This document shows, in pieces, positions 43,801-55,600 of a stretch of 64,000 nt of DNA. The stretch's first letter is position 1. Every line of letters begins with the position of its first letter. The position numbers were made by a program, and so were the translations under genes. The stretch lies in the NCBI RefSeq assembly GCF_049306965.1, contig NC_133199.1:43382001-43446000 (forward strand). Direction: 5' to 3'. The notes beneath the pieces were generated by a model. It was not told where the DNA came from. It worked only from the letters and a program-made list of their open reading frames with translations, and made no database searches. This stretch comes from Danio rerio. Lineage: Eukaryota; Chordata; Actinopteri; Cypriniformes; Danionidae.

Positions 43801-46800
43801 TGAAGCTCATCTAACAAAATAACTTAAGATAACGGTCCAAAAACTAGTACAGCAAAATTTGTTATAGAAAAATAGGTGATTTTGGGACCCCTAAGATGTT
43901 TTGACGTGCCCTGACATTTATGCTTATTTCAGCTACTTATTACATAGTACTGGCCAACATTTGTTTTATTTGTATTCAGCACGAACTGTGCTACAATAAT
44001 ATGTGAGAAATATTGATGTACAAGATTGTGTTTTTTAGAAAAAAAATTGTATGCGTGGTTAGTAAGTTTTGGAGAAAATAATGTAGCTGAAATAATGTCC
44101 AAAAAACAACTTTAGTTAACAACTTTTCTTGTAGGCTAGAATATTTACTTCACAATTATGTAAAATTATTTAGTTCTCTCATTCAAAGAAAACATTACTA
44201 TAATATACAATTTGTTACGTTTGTTTTGGGTCATCTCAGCTCTATGCGTGTGTGACAATGGTCATGAATAATTTGGACAAAACAAAAAACAAGACAAAAG
44301 ACACTCCCCCACTGGCTAATGTTCACCCTTCAATGGCATTGTAAAGCAATGTTCAGCAGCAAAAGCTAGCCCAAACTAAATGCTTTGTGTATTACTTGCT
44401 GTTTGACCATGCATACACTATGGGTAAACAATACATATATCTTTTAAATTCATATTTTTAATAGGAAGCTATACAATATTATATTTGTGCACATACATTA
44501 GAATAGTCAGTACTAAAGCCAAATCTGGAGCTAATCTAACAAAATAACTTACAATAACGGTCCAGAAACTAGTACAGCCAAATGTATATGTTATAGAAAA
44601 ATATTAAACACAATTTTTTTTAAAAAGAAGAAAGAAAAGAAAGAGAAAAGAAGTGAAGAAAAAAATGTAAATATTTAGTTGAAATTTTGTAGATTGTAAT
44701 TTTTTTAGTTGACTTAACTTAAAAGAGTTGACCTAGTAGCTTTTAAGTAACCTAATGCTGCGTTCACACCAGTAGCGGATAAAGCATCAAGCACAACTGA
44801 TTTACATGTTAAGTCAATGCAAAGATGTGAATAGATATCCTGTTGCTCGAAACATCAGACATCGTGCGGATCGCTCATTTCACGCGAATCGCTTGAAATG
44901 GAAAATCTGAACGTCAGCAGACATTTGCCCTGCATTTAACCACACATGAGCTTGCTCTTGTAGGGAAGTGATTAAGATGTAGCGCCTGCAGTAGTTGTCC
45001 AGAGGGGAAATCCTCCTGCCGACACCGGACAACAGCTCATCAAGCTAGGCTCTGCTTAGTCGGACGCACCGCTGAAAGCTTCCGTCATCTGGGAACAGTT
45101 TCTGGAGGAGTGGATGTACTTACAGAGCTGGTGCACCTCTGAAAGGATCTAGTGCACTCAGACACGGCGCCGAACAATTCAATGCTGTTTTTCAGCCTTC
45201 CTAAAGCACACAAAGCGTAGCTGCTCTCTCAGTAAAATCCATGTTATCAATTTAGCAGTGAAGCTAGAGTAACCAGGCAGACAGACATGACAAGACGTGA
45301 ATCCACGTCTATTGTAAAATGAATTAGACATACGAATGAAGATAACTTATGCACGAATGGTGCAAGTAAACTCAATGTTCACGCATCTGTTTACATGAGA
45401 ATAGTGGGATTTATTCACTTGCACCATGTCTACTGTAAATAGCATTAAAGTTAAGTAGATGAACTGTGCATATAACAAAGTCAGCTTGTCTCTTTTAAGA
45501 CAACAAATTTACTTACACTCTTAGGTAAAGCGACTAATTGCTTTTTACAGTGTTTGGTATTCTGGATTTTGAAATGTGTGGTCATTTTGTGAGTTTCCGC
45601 TTATATAATATGCATCTGTCTTTCCATAGATCGCTTTTTTGGGCAAATCAACTATTTCAATGTGATGAAAAATAATGTTAGTCTGAGCTGGAGTGCAGGA
45701 CCCAGTGCTAAAAACATCAGTCACTATAGAGTGGAAATCACTGGAGATTACAACCAGACATTTAATAAGACTGGTCTGTCCGCTGAAATAGGAAATCTGA
45801 CCTCGGGAACTCTGTACCGGGCTCAGGTGTTTCCAGTGAAATGTGGCCGGGATCTCAATCCACAGAATATCTCCTTCTACACCTGTGAGTAGACTTCCAT
45901 TTATAAGTGTTTACATCACCATGAGTTTATGTTAGGCATAAAGTACATGCAGAAGGTTTTAATCACACAATAAACCCTACATGTTGCGCAGCACTGTTGT
46001 ATAAGACTGAAAGGTTTGTTCTGTGAAAACAACCCTCCTTTATGTACTTTATCCTACTTATTACATGGCTGCTTGCCACAAACATAAAAATTAGACACAA
46101 AACATTGTTTGGAGCCGTAATAGTTTGTTAATTCATTAATTGAATGCAAAGCTGACAGACACAAATACAGCTGATGAGGTATACACTAACCTGCACATAA
46201 TTCAGTCACAAGATGGCACCAAACAGTCAAAAGCAAAGCTGACAGACACTTACACAGCTGATGGAGTATACACTAACCTGCGCATTATACAGACACAAGA
46301 TGGAGGCAGATAAAAACACAACAAACTAAAACAGCTGATTGAGTATACACTATCCTGCGCATTATTCAGACACAAGATGGAGACAGTCAAAAACACAAAG
46401 CTGACAGACACTAAAACAGCTGATGGAGTATACACTAACCTGCACATTATTCAGACACCAGATGGCTCAAAACAGTCAAAAACACAAGGCTGACAGAAAC
46501 TAAAACAGCTGATGGAGTATACACTAACCTGCACATTATTCAGACACTAGATGGTGCCAAACAGCCAAAAACACAAAGCTGACCAAGACGAAAACAGCTG
46601 ATGGAGTATACACTAACCTGTGCATTATTCAGACACTAGATGGTGCCAAACAGCCAAAAACACAAAGCTGACCAAGACGAAAACAGCTGATGGAGTATAC
46701 ACTAACCTGTGCATTATTCAGACACTAGATGGTGCCAAACAGCCAAAAACACAAAGCTGACCAAGACGAAAACAGCTGATGGAGTATACACTAACCTGTG

Positions 46801-49589
46801 CATTATTCAGACACTAGATGGAGCCAAACAGCCAAAAACACAAAGCTGACAGAAACTAAAACAGCTGATGGAGTATACACTAACATGAGCATTATACAGA
46901 CACTAGATGGAGACAGTCAAAAACACAAAGCTGACAGACACTAAAACAGCTGATGGAGTGTACACTAACCTGCGCATTATACAGACACAATATGTTGGCA
47001 GATAAAAACACAACAAACTAAAACAGCTGATGGAGTATACACTAACCTGCACATTATTCAGACACAAGATGGCGCCAAACAGTCATAAACACAAAGCTGA
47101 CAGACACTAAAACAGCTGATGGAGTATACACTAACCTGCACATTATACAGACACAAGATGGCGCCAAACAGTCATAAACACAAAGCTGACAGAATCTAAA
47201 ACAGCTGATGGAGTATACACTAACCTGCGCTATGTCATAATGTTGATACCATGATACAAGCATAAGCAATTAATTGCAACAAGAAAATGTAATATAGCAC
47301 ATTACTAGCTATAAATGTAATATAAGCATGCATTTTACACTACTGTGCATTAAACACTTTAACACTTATTAATTAGATTGTGTAGACATGTGCAATGCAT
47401 TGTTTTTAAATCAACCCAACAAGTATTGATTACTCTTCTTCTCTTGTAGTGCCGTCTGCGGTGATGAATCTGACTGTGTTGAATGTCACAACTGTTAGCG
47501 CCTTCCTCAGCTGGAATAAACCAGACGGAAACCAAGATTTCTACTTAGTAATTGTGGAGGACTTGATATATGGAAACAATCAAACAGCAAAATGTCCAAA
47601 CAAGCAATGCGGTATTACAGATCTTACTCCAGGAGTGTTGTATAATTTCACAGTCTTTGCAGTGGTGAATCAGACGACCTATGGAGTTCCAAGCAGCTAT
47701 TCTGCTTATACCAGTAAGTTTTCAGCGATACATTGTCTATAAGTTTTCATTGTGTGGAAAAAGTGCATTATTGCATTAACATCGGCACACAAGAGTAATT
47801 TGCATAATGAGTTGGAGATGCTAGTTTCGTTTCAGTTTAATTCATACTGTCATTGAGCATTTATTTATATATTTTCTGTATTTATATTAATTTTGCCACA
47901 TTTTTTGTCCGTTTTATAAACTGTTTTTGTTGATTTCTGTTTCAGATTTGTGGATAGGTTTAAACTATTATTACAGCTTTAATTAATTTGAGTTTTTATA
48001 AATTTTCAGATAATTAAACTTTTTAACTCTTAAATAAAAAACATTTAGAATGAAATAGAATGAAATAAATATATTCAACATAAGCGGCAACATGGTGGCT
48101 CAGTGGTTAGCACTGTGGCCTCACAGTAAGAAGGTCGCTGGTTCGAGTCCCGGCTGGGTCAGTTGGCATTTCTGTGTGGAGTTTGCATGTTCTCCCCGTG
48201 TTGGCGTGGGTTTCCTCCGGATGCTCGAGTTTCCCCCACAGTCCAAACACATGCGCTTTAGGGGAATTGATGAACTGAATTGGCTGCAGTGTATGGGTGT
48301 TTCCCAGTACTGGGTTGCAGCTGGTAGGGCAGATGCTGTGTAAAACGTATGCTGGATAAATTGGCGGGTTCATTTCGCTGTGGCGACCCCTGATAAATGA
48401 ATGCAGTTTAATTTTAAACTAATTTGGAGAGGAGCATGTGCTCATGATTGACCCGGCTGGCCCACATTAGCTAATCATGATCCTCCAATCAAAGAATTCC
48501 AAATCTCTCTATATATCCTCATTTCCTTCCTAAAACTATCTTCATCTGGATGAAATCCCCCTCCTCCCCTTCTTCCACCTTTATCCAGAATGGGCGGCAC
48601 GGTGGCCCAGTGACTAGCACTGTTGCCTCACAGTAAGAAAACCAATGGCGTCGGGTTCTCGCTGGGCCATTTGGTATTTCTGTGCTGAGGATCCCTTGAG
48701 CTCAGGGCTCTCTCGCGGGACAGCACACCAAACAACCTATGTATAAATTCATGAGCTAAGTGTGAACTCTTGAAAGGACTAAGCCGAAGGATGAAAATGA
48801 ATGAATTAAAGAAAAAAAAGATTTAAATAAATTGTAATAAATATAAATATTTTTAATATGTTTAGTTTTTCAAAATACTGCAAATAAACCTTTCTAAATA
48901 ATTATTTATCCCAATACCTGTATTAAAAATGTTGCATCATAAATGACTTATAATCACTTAACTTCATAAGGTGAATTTAGAGTCCTCCTGTGGTGAAATC
49001 GGTAAATTACAGCAAATTTAAATTGTAAAGCATTAAACACAAATAAATACAGGAAAAAAAATATATATATTTATAATATAATATAATTTAGTATAATATA
49101 ATATAATTTAGTATAATATATAATATAATATAATATAACATATGATATAATATATAATATAATATAATATAATATAATATAATAAAATATAATATAATAT
49201 ATAATATAAGATAATATATAATGTGCAGATGCAATCAGAGCTGCATCCAATGCTTTTTACTGTGCTCACCTAACCCCACCTCTAACCCTACCCGTCACAG
49301 TGATGTCACTAGCTCCATTGAGTGCATTGTGTCTGACATTGCATCTCTGAGTGATGCAGTCTCAGCTTGCATCATAAAGGCTGCATCCACTATTATACTA
49401 TTGGATGGGAGACACTAGGTTAAGTAACATAACATAAGTTCAATGGACTCATACGGTTAATTTAATTCAGCTTAAAAATGTAATTTAAAATTTAATAACC
49501 AGGATTTTCTTTTTACAGTGTAGGTTTGAGATGTTGGGCAATTTGGCCTCTGTTTAGTCCAGTTATTCTATTTATTAAACAAACCATTT

Positions 49590-49620
<31 letters not shown>

Positions 49621-52600
49621 TTTATTTATTTTTATTTATTTATTTTTATTTATTCATTTATTTTTATATATTTATTTTATTTATTTATTTATCTTTATAC
49701 ATTTTTATATATTTTATTTATTTATTTATTTTTATTTATTTGTTACGAATTTTTTTTATTCATTTACTTTTATTATTATTTATTTATTTATTTATTTATT
49801 TTAATAAATTTTTTATGTATTTATTTTATTTATGTATTTATTTATTTATATTTATTTATTTATATTTATTTTATTTGTTTTATTTATGTATTTATTTATT
49901 TTTATTTATTTTATTTTTATTTATTTATTTTTATGTATTTTTTATGTATTTTATTTATTTATAATTTTTTATGTATTTATTTTATTTATTTATTTTTATT
50001 TATGTATTTATTTGTTTATTTATTTATTTATTTATTTATTTTCATCATAGTTTATGCTTATTTCAAAACTGACAAAAAAGCTGAATGTGCATTTTCAGAA
50101 TTAATTTGTCATTATAACCAGTGTTTTTTTTATGTAATGACCTAAGATTCACACATGCATAGAATCAAAGCTATCATAAAAGCGGCATTTCTGCAAGCAC
50201 AGCTATTGAAAGATGAGCTCATTTTTGACAAAAGCTGCATGCTTCTAAATGTGTTTGTTGGTATTTATTTTTCAGATCCTTCAGAAGTCAAAAACTTGAA
50301 AACAGGCAACAATGAAAGCAATGCCATAGAGGCCACTTGGGAGAATCCTAATGGTTATCATTCAAGTTTCAACGTTTGTATTAAAGAATTGATCAGCAAT
50401 GAGTCGATCAGCTCTGAGTGTAACTGCAACGAGGGAAGCTGCAACATAACAAACAGCATGTCCATAAGGATGACTGCATTATCATCTGGCACCCAGTATT
50501 GTCTGTGTGTGACGGCACTGATAAACAGTGACACACAACCTGGAAAAACGGTTGTAAGTTCTGCATTCACACGTAAGTCTTACCATCTACTTTCACTTTC
50601 AGTATTACTTCAATAATTAAAGGCATTTAATTTATCTGCCCCAACATCATTAAGCTGTTACTGCGTATGATATTTTGCCCTTTAAACTAATGCAAAAAAG
50701 CTGCTTCTTTAAAATTCTGACATTGGTTTCCTCACAGTTTCACCTTTTACCTTTAAATTGTGAGTCTATATCTCACAAGTGACTTTTTGTCCTGCAAATT
50801 GAAGGTTAAATATTTTCCCAGTAAAACAACTATTCTTTCTTTGATTCTTTTGTCTTGTTTCTTTTCCAAATATCTAAAAATTCTCAAATCAAGAAGACAA
50901 GCAAAGCATAATGTCTTGTTTTAAGACATATGTCAGAATTAAATGGGGGTTTTCCTTAAAGCAAGCTAAATAATATGCAAATAGGGTGAGCAAAATAATA
51001 CTGCTTTTCATTTTGAAAAAAGTTTTGCTTACTTCACTGGCAGGCAAAAATAATTTTAAATAATTACAATTGTGATTTTTCTCACTGTTGATTTTATGCT
51101 TTAACTAACAGATGAGACTTTATTATAAAGTGACTCGGTAACACTTCAGAATAACTCCATTATAACTAGTTAATAGATCATTAATAAACTGTTAGTTATT
51201 GAGTTATAAATGACTTGTTAAATAATAATTAATAGTTTGTAATTATTTATAACTATCAATTGTAACTAGTTAATAGATCATTAATAAACTGTTAGTTATT
51301 GAGTTAAACATGACTTGTTAAATAATGGGCAATAGTTTAATTATTTATAACTATGCAATATAACTAGTTATTTTTTCAATAAATAAACTATTAGTTAAGT
51401 TATACATGGCTTGTGAAATAATAGTTAATAGTTTAACTATTTATAACTATCCATTATAACTAGTTAATAGATCCTTAATAAACTGTTAGTTATTGAGTTA
51501 TAAATTACTTGTCAAATAATAGTTAATAGTTTGATACTTATTTATAACTATCCAATATAACTAGTTAATAGATCTTTAATAAACTGTTAGTTAATGGGTT
51601 TTAAATGACTTGCTAAATAATAGTTAATAGTTTAATTATTTATAACTGCGCCTTATAGATAGCCAACACATAAGTTACAAGCTGTTAGTTAAAAAGTTAT
51701 AAATGACTTAACTGTATTTTAATGATTTATAACTATACCTAATAAATTAGTAATGGATCATGAACAAGCTGCTAGTAAATTACTTACTAAAGACGTTTTA
51801 AGTATCAGTTAATAGTTTATAAATGTTATTGGGACGTTATTCTAAAGTTGCAATTATTCTTCATTTATTAACTGTTAGTAAATCAGGAATAGTTGCAACT
51901 TTAAAATAACGTCCCAATAACATACATAAGTTGTTCATAGGTTGAACAAGATTTTGTTCAATACATCTTGATCCGTGATATAGCAAACACAACGCTATCT
52001 CAAGGCAATTCATCACTTTCTGATTTAGTGGCTAATTTGTATGTATTTGTACAATTTAGTATGATTTGCTCATCCTTAATGAATGATTGGTATTATGGGT
52101 GGGGTTCGGTGCCATGCCTTTTTTAAAAAAAGCAACGTACCTTTTTCATACCTGTCAACATTGGGCTGTGAAAATCAGGGATTAGCACAGGACATTAGCA
52201 GCAGATACATAAGTAAACAGTTCAGCTTATTAACATTAATACAGTCATCCCAAGTCTCCCGAAATTATCATTGGTTTGGGGCATCCGGGACTCAATGCAT
52301 TTGCGGAAGACTCCCGGATGCCCACAAACCAATGATAGTCTCCCGGAAATTGCGCGTCTCCTGCCCGGTCTTTAAATACGTCGCCCATGCCTCTTCACCA
52401 CATCCCTCTTAGCTCTTCAGATACGTCACGAGTAACTCACCCCCACCGCTCTTCAGATACTTAATGTCACACGCACAGCACACGCCCCCACCACTCTTCA
52501 GATAAGTCGCGCACCATCACCCCCAACCTCCTCTCCCCTTTTACATTTTTTCAGGCACCTATTCTCCCGCAAATCTTCTCTTTCTCGCCCTGAAATCACT

Positions 52601-55600
52601 TTTCCCACCTGTAATGAAAAAGGAAGGGATACCTGCTGTTTTTATATTTATTTCAAAGTGTTTTCATGCCTAAATAAAGCAAAAGCACAGAACAGCCTCA
52701 CATTTAAGAGAAAGGGGTGGCCCCTGGTGGTTCGGCGGTATGGGTTGCGTATAGTGAGGTTCGGCTCTTTAACGTTTATAGCCATGCTTCAGAGAAAGAC
52801 TGAAAATATGGCAGAAATACAGGAAAACGGGATGATAGCGGGATAGAACTGTAAAATATGGGAGAATCCTGGGAAAAACAGGAGGGTTGACAGGTATGAC
52901 CTTTCTGTATGACACTGAACTTTTATAAATTCGTCCAAATTAGCCACTAAAACAACCAAATGTATGAAAGTTACGTTTCCTCATGAGATCAGACAGGCAA
53001 AAAGCATTTCCTATGTTCCGATGATGTTTTTTTAAATTCTCTTTTCTCCTACAGTGCCAAACACCGTGAGCATAACCTCCTTGGTTACCTACAGCACATC
53101 CATGTCTGTTAATTGGACAATAGAGGGGAAATATACAAAATTTCATGTGAAAATTGAAACAACAGATTTTCAAAATTCCTTAAGAAGTGATGATACCAAA
53201 GACTGTTATTACAATTTCGCAAGTCTGATGGCAGCAGTGAGGTATACGATTACAATTATCACTTTTAACGGAGCCCTGGAAAGTGATCCCGCTAAAGTAA
53301 TAGATTACACAAGTGAGTGATGATTATTATGTTGCAGTTACTACTTTTGTCCCCCAACACAGGCTTATTGGGAAAATGTGTCCAGGGATACTTTTTGAGA
53401 ACCGATAAATATGTACTTGCAGGTACATACGGCTGCATTTTGTGTGTAAAATGAATGCTATGGGGCGGTACTTATCTCCGTAAAAACGACTTTTCTGTTG
53501 TGACTGGTTTTCAAGAGGGGCATCTTTTGCACGCAGCTCATCCCAGAGCAGCAGTTTGTGTTGTCAAGACAACTACAGAGAACTTTTAAAGAGTTTGGTT
53601 TCCGCTACATTCATTCTTCCATGGCAGGACCAAAATGCATCCCTTCACGGCTACATTACCCATTCAAAACATTCAGTCATTGTTGTTGTTTTAAATAGCG
53701 GATTATAATCGCACCAAAAGGTATTAAAAGGTAAGTGGAATATAACAGCGCAAATTTTTCTGTAACCGTATAGTGCTGTGCGCTCTCTGTTTAATCCTTT
53801 GGCGTTACGTGCTGACTGACTGACTGACTGACAGGTGCGCGATGCGTGAGGACAGCAAACACGCAGAAGCTTTCAGTTAAGATGAACACAGTTTCTATAG
53901 TTATACTTTATTTATAGATAAAGGTATATGGCTCTGCATATAATCACTCTATCTTGCTGGAGTTTATAGCCGTTTCGCTTTACTTCAGGACGCATTAATG
54001 CCGCTCTGAAGGTCTAATCGCTGTTTTAAGTTATCCAGAGCTGTATGAATGTAAAATTTTTGAATATCACAATAGTATTAAATATTACAATTGTAACAAC
54101 ATAGATAGCAACACTTTTGCACAATCGATACCCAGCTGATTCAGTCGTTTCATAAGAGGACCGCGCCTCTTCTCTTCTCCTGTTTTCCTTGTCAACATAA
54201 AGGCAGTGAGATTATTTTCGGCCCCTTGTTCAACTGCAAGACATATTTGACTTGCGGGACGATAACGTATAACCCGTGCCTACAGACACATTTGCCAAAG
54301 AAGCAAAATGAAAGAAGAATATGCTGTTTGACGTGTTGATGCCAAAAAAAGCGCTGATGTTGACCTGGATCTGCGTCATAAACGCAACAAATAGGCTTTA
54401 CCTTTTATTTTACAACTTATAAAGCATGCATGCACATTAATGCAATATCATATTTAAACAACAAAACCGTTTACAAAAAGTCTACATATGCGCGCGCGTT
54501 GTTGTCTTTTCATCACGCAGCGCGCACTTGAACCGGGAGGGAGAGGAAACCATCACATAAAATCAAGACATAATCTTTAAAATAATGATTTCTATTAAAA
54601 ATGTAAAAGGTTTTGTGATTATAATAATAACAGCGGGGCATTAAATAAATGCATATTTTCCGTGGAGCGAGCGATTTGAGGAAGTCAGCTATTTTGTTTT
54701 TTGAAAATATGATTGGAAAAAAATCAGCCTATGCTGGTTATTAAAAAGAATCAGTCAGTATTTTCGTTTTGTAATATAAATTAATTATTGAAGTGAAAAT
54801 AATTTAGGGCAGTCCTATTTATTTTATTCATTTTATTTAGTTTATTCTGTTCTTCTGTGCTAAACACTGCAGGTGCGTGAAAATGCTCTGTTGTATTGTT
54901 CTATTATTAATATGCTAGCATATAAAAATAAATCAGTATTTTAAAATGCAATATTTAATGTGTCAGACACAAAATAGACACGTCTATTTGTTTAATATAA
55001 AATTAATATTAATCTGACCAGTTAACCGTTAATAACCGATTAATGAGCGGCGGTTGTCGGTTAGCAAAATTAACCGAAATGACCATCCCTACTTTATTCC
55101 TATGATTACAGACATGTGCAGGGACCACCAACATTAATTACAGCACGCTCGACCACACAGAACCTAAAAGCTGCACTTTCAAATTTGGGTTTATAAAAAA
55201 AATTCAAAAAGTGCCTCTTTTATTAGGTGTTTATTATAACACAGACGACATATACAGTTATTTTAAACTCTTTCAATAGTGTTTTATGAAAATTCAAAGG
55301 GTTTTCTTTAAAATTATACCAAATTTTTCATTTACACCTCTGCATGTGTATTTGGGAAGCTTTTAAATTTAGGTAGGCAAAATCCAGGCGGAAAGTGGTT
55401 AATATAATCAACTACTTTGACCACAAAAAGGCTTTACAAACTATTCGCAGCACTTAAACTATTCCCCTCTGAAGAATAAACTCAAAAAAAGAGAACAGAA
55501 ACTCAATATGAGAATAATTTTACGAAGCGACGCATGTCGTGTCTGCGCAGCCGTTTGCATTAATGATGCGCTTGATGCATCACTGCGACACATAACACAG

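Noticed and set aside
49526-50145. Series of Tyr/Leu/Ile/Phe-rich frames that look like membrane proteins
   Set aside because: They arise from the (TTTA)n tract.
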